A stretch of DNA of 49,647 bases from Paramarasmius palmivorus (GCA_037176845.1 JAYKXP010000242.1:1-49647), one strand, 5' to 3'; shown: positions 21,060 through 33,525, counted from the first letter of the stretch. Program-made: numbers and translations. The notes: a model not told the origin generated them from the sequence alone.

Positions 21060-22614
21060 AATATAAAGACAGCTAGTTAGGGCAGCCGTTAGTTACCGAA
21101 GAGCAGCAAGAGACAAGGTCATACCACTCTCTGCGTATCTGCTCTTGATAAAGATAACCTGTTACCCGTTCAAACAAGGATACTTTTGCCGAGAAAGCAT
21201 CTACTAAGCATTAATATAAGCTCAAGATGCTGCACACAGAACGACTGGAACTTACCAGTGCAACTTCTTTAGCAGTTCACCAATTCCTCAAAAATCAGGT
21301 TTCACCACTGCGAATACGCCAGACCCCAGCTCAAAAGGATACCAGCGTGAGATATTTTTATGCGTCTACCGCTGGAGATCCCATACACCCGCTATTTTGA
21401 AAGGCCCAATGCCATGCAATAGCCGAGCTATCTTTTTCCAAGCCAATCTCAACGACGGCTTTTCGTGGTTCTCTCTTTCTGAGCGCGAGACTTCGCCTAT
21501 GCCTGCAATGGTAACGGTAAACGTCCATCGAATGTTCCAACGTCAATAGAGCCGGCACGATGATTTGGAGCGAGGATACCTCGGAGTGCAAGCTCGATAT
21601 GAGGATTTGAAGGGTGAGACAGGAAGAGTTGGGCTGGGGAGCAAGAAGTAGGTGGAGAATTGGTTGTCACTGTCGAGATGCCTTATATGTCCTGAGTCCG
21701 ACTTGAGGTGATGAGTTCGTATATGGGTTCGATACTGAGTGCAGCAAGGAGCCCTAAGTCCAGCGTTGGTTTGACTGAAAAGACTCCGAGAGGTTGGCAT
21801 TGGCGACTAGAGGAATAGGTGTCAGTAAAACGCATTGAAAAGACTAGGAGTGACCAATACTAACCCTTTGTATGTAGAACGAAAATTTAACCGACGTCTC
21901 GACTATGCCGGTCTTGTATCCACGCCTATGACCACCGCACGATCTACCGCAAGTTTTTTCGTGACTTTTCGCAGCTGGAATATACGAGGCAGGATAGCAA
22001 GGGCTTTGTTGACAACGATTTCCAAATTCGTAAGTTCTAACAATGCCATCACACGTCCAAACCCTTATTCGAACGGTAACCGAAGAGATGATGTCGCCCA
22101 TAACTCCAAGCCTGTGAAGAACGCGAGAATAAGCCGGCGAACTACTCGAGCAAGATGACGAACAACGTACGGTTGCTATAGACATTGAACCCCAGCTCAG
22201 TATTATCATCTATCGCCAATGAATTGACGCGGTTTGCTCAAGACTCGCTCCTACTTCCTCTTTGCTACACCCCCAGTTGGTGAAGCATAGGCCATAGCTG
22301 ACATCCGTGTACGCGGTGCAAAACGTGTGGTGTGGGTGTATACCCAATTTCATCGTCTCGCCTTTACGCAAACGCTATCTCTTCACCCAGTCCATACCAC
22401 ATCGTCCTAACCTCTGCGGCCAATGCTCCAATCCTAACCTGTAACGAGCCCACGCCCGAAGAAAGAACGCCCAGTTTGGGAGCTGGGGGTGGATATGGGG
22501 GTGATGTTCAATTGCGGGTGTATCGACACGGAGACCTTGCCTACACCCGCAGCTCTTCTTGTTAGAACGGCTAAAAGGCTCCGACACTAGGAGATTGAGA
22601 TGGGGAATGCGGGT
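21060..22614 (-). other. Degenerate stretch with exon-like pieces
   Basis: Open pieces on the minus strand, such as RGILAPNHRAGSIDVGTFDG near 21560 and LAILPRIFQLRKVTKKLAVD near 21960, look coding. Stops and unclear splice sites prevented a model. They may be B-family exons or a separate decayed gene. A further piece at 22375-22560 (NWAFFLRAWARYRLGLEHWP) is similar in character. Confidence 0.3.
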
Positions 22615-23451
22615 TTAGGAGGAGGCTGCAGTCCAGGTAGTGTCTCCAGTATTCTGTTCGGGTGCCGTATCAATGAAGCGTGGTGTATTTGGTTGGGGAG
22701 GACTTAAGAACTTTGCGCGTATCGGTTTGACTGGGAGCTGAAGGTGCGAGCGTCAGTAAAACGGGCGGGAAAAGGGTAAAAAAAAGTACATACCTTGGGT
22801 TTTAGACAAGTACCGTTGACCGTCGTTCCCCCCTTGTAGCTAGCTCCTTGTCAGTAAGAAAATCCATGCATGACTAGGTTATGTGGAGCATGTTGACCGA
22901 GGGAGACAGTGGAATGGGTTGGACGATTTGATGGGATGGACGAGGGACGAGGGCGAGGCAGTCGTGTAGATGTTGCCTTTCAGCGGAATCCGAGTTTCTG
23001 AGAAATGAGAGACCTTTGCCCAGTAGTCGTAGAGGACATGCATGGTTTGTTTCAAGTGCGAGAGGCGGCTAAGCCGGCATTAGGCGTGGTAGATGACAAT
23101 GTGTCTGTCCAGGGGCTGGAAGCGTGTTTGCGGAGGGAAAAGGGAGGTAGTGGGTCGGAGATGCGGCGGAATACATCTTTGGGGGTGTATATGATGATTT
23201 GGGCGTGTGCTTGCGTAGGAGGAGCAATGAACAACAGTGAAAACGTAGACTGAGTAGCGTACATACCAAAAGTCCAGAAAATCTTGTAACGACTCGGATG
23301 GTACTTGAAGTCAATTTTGGTGGTCTATTGGAAGGTATGAGAATGGAAAAGGTGAATAGGGATGAGTTGAACGCACCTGAACGCATCGAAGGAGGTGATG
23401 GTTTGAGAGAAAGCCAAGCGCCGCGGCGAACGGTTTCACTTTGACCACCAT
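22615..23451 (-). CDS. B1: best-preserved B-family gene
   Basis: The start ATG (23449-23451) opens MVVKVKPFAAALGFLSNHHL, followed by an intron (GTGCGT...ATAG), an exon IDFKYHPSRYKIFWTFG, an intron (GTATGT...GCAAG) and AQIIIYTPKDVFRRISDPL. Later open pieces include MHVLYDYWAKVSHFSETRIP and VKPIRAKFLSPPQPNTPRF, ending at TAA 22615-22617. The middle splice pattern, around 23050-23120, is unresolved. Relatives are seen at 28.4, 32.5, 38.5, 47.4 and 48.5 kb. The pattern is alternating hydrophobic, suggesting a beta-rich fold. B lies upstream of P on the same strand; function is unknown. Confidence 0.5.
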
Positions 23452-24283
23452 GACTCCTTCCTTCTTAAGGTGCTCTAATCCCCCATGCACATCTTTTCAC
23501 AGGTTGCAATAGGTAAGTCCATATTTTTTTACATTCCTGGAGGTACGCTCAATCCATCCCTCAGAGTAAAGTACATGTTATCCTTCAACGATCTGTCTCA
23601 ATGGACTCCCAGGTATTGAGTACGTGGCCGACATTTCAACGCGTTTCCCATCACCATACCATGTCTACAGGCCTCGGTTTACCATCAAACACTTGATAAG
23701 AACTCAGTGTCATACCCAATCCCGACTCCTAGGCCTATTCATCTACTGCGACCACCGCCGATTATGCTTGAGGTTTATGGCCCAAACTTTTGATGATATC
23801 TAGCCTAGAGTAGGAGATTCTCGGTGAAGGGGACTACCGTACAAGACTAAGCAAAGGTACGCTCTAGATCCTATACCTGTACTCCCCATGTTGATACCAG
23901 GTCCAGCGATAAATCTTGCGTATTGAATGCTCCGTGCATAGATACCGATGCTATAACATTCTACATCGAAGCTAGGCCATTGATAGTACTCAAAACGTCT
24001 TGTCATTTGTGCTACCCACAACAATACAAACTTGGTTTTCTGCTACTAAACCCCCATGTGCGCTCTTGTGATGATTCCTCCAACTCCGAGCTAGGACGAG
24101 TGTCCACCACGCCAATATCGGGATCTGCGCAAACCCCGAACAAAGGCTGCTTGTCTAGCCTCTGGCCGGGCGTACGTAAACTTAGAAGTCCTCTGTTACG
24201 TTCATTCCAGGATGCAACCAACATCCAATCCGCACCTCACATTGATTGTGCGCCATGTTAGGTACAAAAGCACCAGGTCATTG
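23452..24283 (+). other. Expected C position; no clear gene
   Basis: By cassette order a C gene should lie here, divergent from B1 and convergent on P2. The opening (AAGCGCCGCGGCGAACG...GACCACCATGACTCC) resembles the start regions of C2 and C3. Downstream no shared intron or end exon was recognised; a 112-codon open frame at 23923-24261 lacks other support. Confidence 0.3.
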
Positions 24284-26601
24284 CTATATCCTGGACCTCA
24301 ATGGTCTTTCTGTATACGGATAGAGCAAGTAGCGCCTTCGTATCCACTGAATCCTGTTCTGCCACTGGCAAGTTAATGAACGCAGTTGAACTGATTACAC
24401 GGTGTCAATGTTTGCAGAACGTCCGAAGAATATCAAACTTACCTTCACTGGTATCCTCCTCAGCTTGAGTAGGCTCTACACCCACATCTCCGCCGTGTCT
24501 CTGCCCGTGTCGGCTCGTAGCTGTATCCTGATTCCTGTCATCTTGAATATGGTCCGAATTAGAGCAATCTCGGAGAACGAGGATACGAAAACATACCGCC
24601 ATTATAGACTTCTTGGAAACGTGCATTACTGCCAACGACCTCAAGGATCGGGCATCCCAGGAGTTCAGAGAGGTCTATTGACTCAGGATCAAAGCGTCTA
24701 CGACGATTGACCAAGGTCTGGATCGCATGATAGGCATCACAGTCCCACCATTTATGCCACACTTCAACAGTGGACGTGAATGTCGAAAGTCCAAATCTTG
24801 TTCGCTCGGCCTCCAATATCTCTTGCCCAGAAGGACTGAAGGACCAATAGTATTTTTCGCCTCTTAGCCAAGAGTCCCATATATCTTCGCCATCAGATGC
24901 TCGAGGGATTGGCCGGATAAATAGGTAGATGGGTACTGAAGTTGTGGTATACACACGGCGCATGTGCGATACTTCCGCATCCTCTTTACGTTCGAAGAAC
25001 AGGGAAAAGTGATCCAAGGTACCTACAACACAGTCAGCCGGCCACGACTAGTGGATGACGCGTTGAATAACTCACAATACTTTCCCCACTCATCCTCGTT
25101 GATCCTGAGCCGATTAAAGATAACATGTGCTTGTGAAATCCAAGAATCCAAAAACGAATCCCACGTTTTCCTGGGCTGAAGGTCGTAGAATAACCTAAAC
25201 GATTCGATGCCTTCAATGTCCGATGGCACAAGCCGAAACCTGTGTTAAATTCCCAATCAGTTCGAGCAACCACTTCGAGACTATCAGCGCACCTCAGCGT
25301 TCCATCCTCCATTGCGAGCATGTTCCCTTGCATGGCATCCGGTATGTCAAGTTGTTCCTCCCATGGGCTGTAATACCAGCTTTCTCCGTCTCCCGGATCT
25401 CGAGCAATGATCGTTCCGGAGGCTCTGTTGTAGATCGCGCCAGGTAGGCATGACAGTATGAATTTGGCGTCCCGGTTATCTGGCCAGTCTGGGGTTACTC
25501 TATAGGACCAGCGAATTCCTTCAATGATATTTCGCACGGGAAGAGCTCCAATAAGGTATTCGGAAAGGACACTGGTATTGTTATATGCCTGCGCCGCCAG
25601 AGAGGGACGATCGCCTTCAGGTAATGAAATTGTCTGCCACGACCAGACTTGGTAAGTGAGGCCGGACGAGTCATCGACATAAGGTCCTTTTCGTAATGTG
25701 CTGCTTCTCGAGTCCATCCAGAGCTCACCGAACAGCTACAGGATCGCATGAGTATCCGAGGAATATCTCAAAGTCTTGTCTCCCTACCGTCTGTGCGTCG
25801 TATCCTTGTGTTATCGCCGACTAAGAGAAATCAGATCGAGAGCAGACAGAATATTTGGCTTGAGCGCACATAACAGAGATACATCTCCAGAATAGACGGG
25901 AATCCGTTGCGTTCGAATATGTGCGACACCGGTACGAGTTCTTCATCACAGTGAGTGAGTAATCTGACATTGAGGATCATTAACTCACCATCGTAGAAAA
26001 CAAGGGCAGGTAATGTGCTTGAATTGATGTAACCAAAAAGTTCTAGCCAGTTGACGTTCCTACGAAACTATCAATCTACACAGCTCAGAGTCGATGACAG
26101 GGACTACTGACTTGACGCCAGAGAAGGTTTTAAAATCTTGCTGGTACGCCTGTCCATTGAATGCAAGGTTCGTGACGGCCAACACTGAAAGAAGAAGAGG
26201 TGTCTTTACCTGATCGGCGTCAGGACCAATGTACTGCACATGCAAAAACTCTTTTTCGTCGCCTTCACCATGGATGCTCGCGGCATGAATGATTCGATGA
26301 GCATCCAAAGTTTTCCAGCCTTTGGCATCCCGTATCTTGACTATAGTTTCCACGATCTTCCGTTTGAGATGGATATTCCCCGTCTGGAGTTGTTGATACT
26401 GCAGCGGGCCGTTCAAAAAAAGAGGAATCAGATAACAGGAATCCGATAACGTACCTGATCCCGAATGGTCAACTGCCTCTCCTTACTCGGGTCGCAAAGT
26501 TGCACTAGGTCGCCGCCAACGAAGTAGTTACGCTGATCCCCTGCGACAGTTAGGGATATATCGCCATCGATGGTAAAGTCGGAGCACCTGTCCAGCGACA
26601 T
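24284..26601 (-). CDS. P2: intact P-family protein
   Basis: About eleven exons give a protein of roughly 580 residues. In order: N-terminal motif (SDFTIDGDISLTVAGDQRNY, residues about 7-26); a segment with EFLHVQYIGPDADQ, AYQQDFKTFSGVK and NVNWLELFGY...LPALVFYD that resembles a protein-kinase N-lobe (from the beta-3 region through helix C to beta 5) without visible catalytic motifs; a large exon with LRKGPYVDDSSGLTYQVWSW and GESWYYSPWEE; a segment with SWISQAHVIFNRL; SVPIYLFIRPIPRASDG; an acidic linker; and a C-terminal NRIQWIRRR tail ending at 24284-24286. The start was chosen because all copies begin there. All exons are open and splice sites canonical. Function is unknown; a soluble signalling or scaffold role is only a guess. 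Confidence 0.8.
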
Positions 26602-26899
26602 GAGATGAGGGGAGTAAGAAAGGTGTATTCCTTTCGATAAACGCTGTGCCATCTGTCCGAACTCTATTGGTGTTATTCCTGCCGTATGGTTCACAGCATG
26701 TCATTGGAAGCGCCCATGCCAGTGACACGAGGATAAATTTGGGCGAGGCGCCCTGAGGATTAGATACGGAGTCCAGAGACTTGTCAAGAACTAGCAATAT
26801 ATTGGATATAGTCGAGAACGAATGGATCAGGAGCAGGCAGAAGAGATACAGATTGGATACGGGCAGACGAAATATCATTCAACGCTGATATACACGTTG

Positions 26900-28385
26900 A
26901 AGACCCGGTTTCGCCTCAACTTGTCACGCAGAGGTAGCAAACCCAATGCCAATGTCTTCTGCTTGAGTCCCGGTATATTCCTAGCCAAAGAACGAGTATG
27001 AGCTACAGAACAGAAGTAAATGACATGAACACACCTAGTTTCCAGGCCGAACCCTTGAGCGAGGCATACCCGCTTCCGTTAACGAACGTCTGAGAGACAA
27101 ATCCAGCGCAATCCTTGAGATAGACTGTCCCACATGTATACCTTCAGCAGCAGCATGTAGTTCTTCGCCAAACTACAGCCTACACTATCAACCCGAACCC
27201 ATCCTTGCGCATCTCCTTCCGAGTCAACACGAGCAATGACTTTCCGCTCTGACGGCTTCGCTTTGGGTCGATGAAAGTTGGTGCAGAGTGCCGTGATAGT
27301 TGGGATAACGAGACATCAGCACAGTATCGGGAAAACGACCGCTGGACGTTATGAGCTCGATGACACCTAGATGACCAAGTACTGGGTAATCCGGAAGCTT
27401 AAATCGAGGTCTAGGTTTCAGAGATGGGATAGGCCCAGGCGAAAATGAAGTTGCCGGGGTGTAGAGGAAACGAACAGAGATTTTGTTGTTCCTGCCTGGG
27501 ATGTGGTATGCTGTCATCGAAGTAAATGTGTTCCGAACTCGTTGGGCTGACTGAAATGTTAGAGTCTTTTTCCCACTATGAAGATGTCAGCAAAGTGTGT
27601 CGGAAAGGTCAGAAACAGAGACTAACCCAAGTACAACTCTGGAACTCAAATACCGGCAACTTCGGCACTACTGCACTGGCCGTCAGCTGGAAACCCCATC
27701 GTCCATACACAAAATCCATCATGAGCACCCTTCAACATTGTGTAATCCGCGAGGGTGCTTGGTTGAACAAATTAAAAGGGCGTGAAATGGTTATCAGTGT
27801 GCGATGGCATCAGGAAGTGTCACGGTTGCCAAAAGCAGCTGAGGAGGAGCGAGGTTTTGCGTGCGTGTGCATCGTGAGGCCTAAAGCTACTAGATAAAGT
27901 GTAGTAAAGGAATGAAGAGGTATAAGGAATCCAACCCGTATCGCGTGATCACTGATGGAGAGCGAGTGAAGCCTAAGCTAGGTGGTCGAGTAGAGAATAG
28001 CATAGCGGACCGAGTTTAAAGTTGGTGTTGAAAGGTGTTTCGAGAAGCGATAGACAGGTGTTAGACTTGGATCGGCAATGTATCGAAACGCATCTTTGGA
28101 GGTGTAAACGACAACTTGAAGCGATTACTTGCCTGGGTGGAGGAGGCATGAGCCATGATAAAACCATGAGTCAAAGTTGCGTACCGAGATCCAGACAAAC
28201 GACTTCATGTCCGGGTCGACTTGCTCAATCTTGTAGATATTTCTTCCAAGCTAGAGGAATTTATAGCCTAGAACGATAAAGATATGACAATTGGACGTAC
28301 CGCCATGGGACCGCAAAGAGCTCGAGGTGAACGTTCTGAGGAAAGAAGCGCCGGCGGCAACACGCTCTTACAGTGTGACCACCAT
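26900..28385 (-). pseudogene. B2: B-family pseudogene
   Basis: The start region MVVTL aligns with B1 but meets TAA at once. The second exon has TAG (YKFL*LGRN) before KIEQVDPDMKSFVWIS, and the third begins with TAA before LQVVVYTSKDAFRYIADPS, which aligns with QIIIYTPKDVFRRISDP of B1. A 3' open piece, NNKISVRFLYTPATSFSPGP (27.4 kb), parallels VKPIRAKFLSPPQ of B1, and GYASLKGSAWKLG lies near 27.08 kb. Introns keep family positions. It is dead by several stops and lies upstream of P2 on the same strand. Confidence 0.5.
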
Positions 28386-29117
28386 GACCTCTTTCCTCGG
28401 CCATCGAATGGTCCTCAAAGAACTCCAATCCGACATAGACTCAACCTGTTCAACATCGCCATAGGTGCATCTTCCTCAAGTTACAACCCTGATAGCATGC
28501 TCAACCCATCTTACAGAGTAAAAACACGCGTCATGCCTCCAACCTCGATACCCCAACTTCCGTCAGAGTAGCGATTTTGCAGGCTGAGTAACTAAAGAAA
28601 AGGTGTGTTTCTATCCCTTTGCTTCATTTCTTGCTCTCACAACGCTGTCACCACTAGACCTTGACCAGCCTCGGTATCAGGATCCAGATCGATGCATGCG
28701 TCAGCCTTGGTCACCGTACGACATCAAAATCCTCAATCTTCAACACATGCATCGCTCTACTCCCCCTCTGCGTGCACTAGAACTAAAGGCTACATTTCAG
28801 TTCTACCTCCAGAGCCCACACCACCTCTTCGTTCTTGCTATTTCGGCACTACCTCAATACTACGCCCTGTATCCCCTGCCCAACTCAACATTTGACACCT
28901 ATACCCATGCGCCAGGCATAAACACGATGCCTGTTCATTCTGTCCAGCGCTTTCAGCAGCTGCTCCCGTTGGTCTCACACCTATGCCTCCTACCAAGTAG
29001 ATCGGAGCCCCAAAAACTCAAGGAACGATTACGCATGCAGGTATCCGAGTCAGGGGCGTCGATAAATATGGATTGTGGGCTATTGGAGCCTCTGGGGATG
29101 TGTGGTTTGACATATAG
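28386..29117 (+). pseudogene. C2: C-family gene or relic, convergent with P3
   Basis: It shares with C1 and C3 an intron before the KTRVMPPTS / ATLQMPPPQTS exon (donor GTGCAT, acceptor TTACAG, about 28467-28516) and a second intron (GTGTGT...CACTAG, about 28604-28660). The last exon, ending GTITHAGIRVRGVDKYGLWA..., stops at 29115-29117. Its differences from C1 are mainly synonymous. Frames in the middle contain stops, so either the exon model is incomplete or the gene is decaying. It ends about 210 bp from the P3 stop. Confidence 0.45.
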
Positions 29118-29325
29118 GTGACTGGTCTGCAGTTGGGAGCAATTATACCATCTCAACGTTGGTACTAGTCACGTCGAGTACCATTCGTGGTCTTCGTCCG
29201 GTGGAGATATACAAACTCTATTAATTTACACTAGTGCTACACTCAGGAAGTGTATTTAGGATAGTTGGGCAAATAAAAACAGAGTAATGCAACACAAAAC
29301 ATGATAGAAACGCAAACAAGAATGT

Positions 29326-31578
29326 TTAACATGACCTTTGCTTTCGACGTCCAAAGCGCTGAGTGACCTTGGCCATCATCTGTCGAACCCATGATTTCCT
29401 GACGGGCTTTGAATGCACGTCCACGCTAGGGCCGAGCTGGGCATCCATGGGAGCTTCAACATCAATACTACCGCTCCTGCCGTTGCTCGGAATGCTGACT
29501 GCATCTTCCACTTCCTCGTCTTACAAATGAAATACATTAGTTATACATCAAATCGAAAGAAGAGCGGGGGAACTTACCATCTTTGACTTCCTCAAAACGC
29601 CTGTCACCAACGACTTCAAGGATCATATGCCCAAGAGATCTGGCCAGATTCAACGACGTGGGGTCAAAGCGTTCGTGATGATTGACCATTTGAATCGCAT
29701 CGTAGACGTCACGATCCCACAAACGATGCCAAACTTTGATGGTGGTCCTGAACGATGGAAGATCCAACCTCCGCCGCTTACCCTTCGACATCTCCTTTTT
29801 CCCGCCGGAGTCGAACGACCAATAGTACCTACTGCCTCTCAGCCAGGCATGCCATCTATTTTCGTCATCGGAGGGGCGGGGGACCGGTCGGATGAAGAGG
29901 TATATTGGAATTGAGGGGAGGATGCCGGTGGGTATATGTGATCCTCCTTTGTCCTGTACACGATCAAACTGAATGTAAAACTCTCTCAAGATAGCTGGTG
30001 TGCATCAGTCAGTACCTGCGTTATGACAAGAACCGTAATAAACTCACAATATTCCCCCCATTCACCCTCTTCAATCCCAAGGTGGCTAAAAATGCCATGT
30101 GCCTGCGACACCCACGAATCCTCAAAGGAACCCCACCCCCTCCCAGGCTGCAAATCATAAGATAACTCAAATGACTCGATGCTCGAAATGTCCGCTGGCT
30201 TCAACATAAACCTATATCCCAATCAGCCCAAATAACCACTCCGACACCAATTCAGACGCACCTCACGGATCTATCATCCATCACGAGTGTGGTTTCTCGC
30301 ATAGCATCCGGCATGCGAAAATACTTCTTCCAGGGGTAGTAATACCATCTCTCCCTGCCTCCCGGGTATCGAGTGATGATCTCTCGGGAGATTCTATGGT
30401 AGATCGTGCCAGGGAGAGATGAGAGGATGAGTTTGGTGTCTTGGTTGTTTGGCCGCTCCAAGGCTGCTCTGTAGGACTGACGGATTCCGTAGATGATATT
30501 GCGTACCGGAAGAATTTTTGCGAGATATTTGAAAAGAAGGCTGGCGTTGTTGTAGGTCTGGAGGTCCAGGGAAGGATGGTCATGGTCACTGCTGGGAATT
30601 GCGAGGCTGGACTGGACGTGGTAACGGGTGGTGGAGGAATCCTTGACATACGGCCCCTTGCATAATGTGCCGGTCCTTGGTTCAACCCATAGTTCACGAA
30701 GGAGCTAAAAGCCCAACTTGAGTATCAAAGGTTTAGCTAAGGTGGGTGGGCGCACCGTTTTGGCATCTATTCCTTGCGCTATGCTAGCCTATAGCAGGAA
30801 AGGATCATCACAAATAACTAGAGAGAGAGAAATAGAACATACATAGCTGAAATATGAATATAAGAGTGCCGAGAATCCATTTCGTTCAAACACATGCGAC
30901 ACCGGAACGAGTGCTATGCAGGGGCAGGTCGGCACAATCCTATTATGAGAGTATCATTCCGCTCACTACTATCGTAGAACACGAGTGAGGGTAACATGTT
31001 CCAGCTACTGTATCCAAGAAGCTGAACGTAGTTTACATCCCTAGATGGCAGTGCATGAGCTTTGAAGGAGACGATGTACAGCTAATTTACTTGACAGCAG
31101 AGAAAGTTTCAAAGTCTTGTTGGTGGGCCTGTTTGAATAGAGCATAGTCAATCAGTGCACCATTCGAAGGAGAGATAACCTCACTTGAACCGCATCGCGA
31201 CCATCGTATCTCACATACAGAAACTCCTTCTCCTCGCCACGAACGCTGGCGGTGTAGATGATTCTACGAGCCTCCAGTTTTCCCCAGGTTCTCCAGCCCT
31301 TCGCATCCGATCTCTTCACCGTTGTTTCCGCGATCTTACTTTTGAGCCGGATGTCCCCCGTTTTGATTTCTTGATACTGAAGTGTGCTTTTCAGTACCTC
31401 GAGTCAACCTCAGTCATGATGGGCATACCTGATCCCAAGCAGTAACCTGTCGAGCCTCCCTTGGACCTGAGAGTTGTAAGAGGTTCCCTTGAACATGATA
31501 ATTATTCTGAGAACCAACAACAACTGAGAATGTCCCATCGTTAATCGTAAAGTCAGATGCTCTTTCAAAGAAAGTCAT
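29326..31578 (-). CDS. P3: intact P-family protein with basic tail
   Basis: About ten exons give roughly 590 residues with the same order as P2: SDFTINDGTFSVVVGSQNNY; EFLYVRYDGRDAVQ, AHQQDFETFSAVK and VQLLGYSSWNMLPSLVFYD; LRELWVEPRTGTLCKGPYVK; RERWYYYPWKKYF; SWVSQAHGIFSHL; SIPIYLFIRPVPRPSDD. The C-terminal exon differs from P2, P4 and P5: acidic, then KSWVRQMMAK and QRFGRRKQRS, shared with P0. The basic end could be a nuclear-localisation or nucleic-acid-contact tail (inference). All exons are open. Upstream DNA is shared with P1. Confidence 0.8.
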
Positions 31579-31633
31579 GAGCGAGATGGTCGAAGAGGCC
31601 CGGGGGTGCGGGTGAAGGACACATCGCCGCCTT

Positions 31634-31770
31634 GCAGGTTCTGTTTGCACAGCAAGTGGGCATTAGACGGGAGAGTGATGATCTCAGTCATGCCGCACGG
31701 CGAACAGCACAAATGTCACTTATAGCGCCTGAAGATGACATCGAAAAAGCGCCTACTAACTTGTCTCTTG
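31634..31770 (-). promoter_or_regulatory. Conserved upstream block of P3 (shared with P1)
   Basis: It carries CAAGTGGGCATTAGA, GTCATGCCGCACGGCG, ATGTCACTTATAGCGCC and a second AGCGCC, in the order seen upstream of P1. GCGCC boxes also occur upstream of P2 and P5 without wider similarity. Confidence 0.5.
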
Positions 31771-31814
31771 TCTGGCAAGCTTGCGTTGGGGGTACGCGTA
31801 GGAATGTAGAAAGA

Positions 31815-32547
31815 CTAGCGATAGCCTTCAATGTTCATCCGAGATCTTAACCTGTGACCGTTATTGATATCTTTGCCAACTTCGAAAGTGCGACCATACT
31901 TACTGGGATCCTTCGTAGTCCTATTGCCGATTCCAACTACACTCTCCTTCGGTATCTCCTTCGCCGATGATCCTAGCCCTTGTCTCCACAAACTTGCCAC
32001 AAACGAAGTTCTAGCCTTGTCGAACCGCATTGCGTGTTTATGATCAGTTGGGATCCGGATACACCAGGATCCAGGCAATGTCGATATTCTCATTGGTATG
32101 TGAAGACCAAAGCTAGTTAAAGACGACTCCGAGAGAGGTAGTAGTTAAAGAAAAGGTCGGGTGCAGGAGCAGAACTGTCCGGGTCGAGGTGGTATCACAA
32201 GGCGTGTTTGAGTTTGAAAGCGCTCCGGAGTTCATTTTCGGGAGTGTAGACAGTAACTTCAGAGTGTTCTTGTGTAGATTGAGTAATGAGCTACAATGAA
32301 AAGAGTCGAGCGAGAACAGAAAACATACTGGAATCCAGCCTCGGGTGGTTCAAACAAAAAGTCAATCCTGCTGGGCTCCTTGAAGGTATGTCAGATCTTG
32401 AATGGTCCATACGTGACATTTGAACGTACCATTACAAGGTTGCGAACAGTCGCCTATCCGAAAGCAGGAGAGCGTTGAACATGATGCATGACGGTTTGAG
32501 AAAAGAAGCGCCGGCAACCGGCACGCTTCCACTTCGACCACCACCAT
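31815..32547 (-). pseudogene. B3: B-family pseudogene
   Basis: MVVVEVEACRLPALLFSNRH (start 32545-32547) aligns with the B1 start. The next intron (GTATGTTTTC...CACAAG, about 32271-32313) precedes HSEVTVYTPENELRSAFKL, aligned to QIIIYTPKDVFRRISDP of B1. A TGA follows soon after (KHAL*YHL). A further open piece, 31815-32093, could be the 3' end. It is probably non-functional. Confidence 0.45.
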
Positions 32548-33169
32548 CCTTTCCCTGGCTACGAAATGCTCCTTTGAGACGTCTACTCTACTGTACACAG
32601 ATCTTTTCTGAGGTTCAAGACAGGTATGTTGTCCTCATCCTACGTATCCAGCAGCGCGATTAACCCATCCTTCAGAGCCACGCTGCAAATGCCATGCCTC
32701 CGCCTCAGACGTCGACCTTGAATGGGATATCTCAACCTATTGCCGAGCTCAGAGCGGAAATTTCGCTGGCTAAATGACTAATAAAAAGTGCGTTTTCAAG
32801 ACTTCAATTCGTTCCTCGCTCTAATGGTTCTAACTCTGCCTAGGACATCACCTTGGACTAAACACGCCCTTCGATGTCGGAACCATCTTGGATCTGAACT
32901 CCAGATCCTTTTCGTCTTACCCTAGCGCCGCTGGTCAACCATTTTCGCACCTACATCATCCGGAATAAGTGTCTTGCAAAAGGACAAAAGAAAACTATCA
33001 TATTCGAGTCGTTTTTGTTGCTCTCGTATGTAAATCTACCAGGATACATATTTCTGTGATAACCTTCGGAATATCATCTAGGTCGTCTTCAGGCCCAGGC
33101 GGTTTCACATGCAAACCCGATGTCGGAAGAAGTTGGCTAGGTCTTGAGGGGAAAAGTAGGCAAGTTTAG
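32548..33169 (+). pseudogene. C3: C-family gene or relic
   Basis: Exon pieces are LYCTQIFSEVQDR, an intron (GTATGTTGTC...TCCTTCAG, about 32623-32674), ATLQMPPPQTSTLNGISQPI with AELRAEISLAK, a TGA, an intron (about 32790-32841, acceptor CTGCCTAG) and a last exon with GGFTCKPDVGRSWLGLEGKS ending near 33167. The last exon aligns with GTITHAGI...DGSWAIGA of C1 and C2. The TGA in the middle suggests decay. Confidence 0.4.
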
Positions 33170-33518
33170 GCGGCAACGACCCACATACTACTGGGCCCCT
33201 AGATGTGTATCAGCTGCGATACGGCCTTGGGAGGCTTAACGAGGTTTGTCGGGGAATTTTCGCCGCGACGATAAGAAACCATGTTCCGCCGAGTCGGTGT
33301 CGATGGTCTGCATGATGGCTATCCCTTGATGCGGGTTCCTTAAGCACGCCACTACATTGCGGGATTGTATATCTTGATTTAGTTGTTGGCTAGGTCATTG
33401 TAGCGACCATGTGGGTGTAATCATTCTTTATCTTCGTAACAGTAACAACTCACCTAAACCTAGGCCTAAAATTAGCTTTCTTCATCCTCGTTTCATTGCA
33501 TTGGGAACTCTGGGATGA

Positions 33519-33525
33519 TATAAAG
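33519..33525 (+). promoter_or_regulatory. TATA box of the peptide precursor gene
   Basis: TATAAAG lies 62 bp before the start codon at 33587, a compact spacing typical of strongly expressed fungal genes for secreted products. Confidence 0.5.

Noticed and set aside
23005..23253. 82-codon plus-strand ORF
   Set aside because: It is the complement of B1 exons that have splice signals and family support.
26528..26878. Minus-strand ORF with a signal-peptide-like start (MIFRLPVSNLYLFCLLLIHS)
   Set aside because: It overlaps the first exon of P2 in another frame and has no counterpart upstream of other P genes; 5' leader sequence is more likely.
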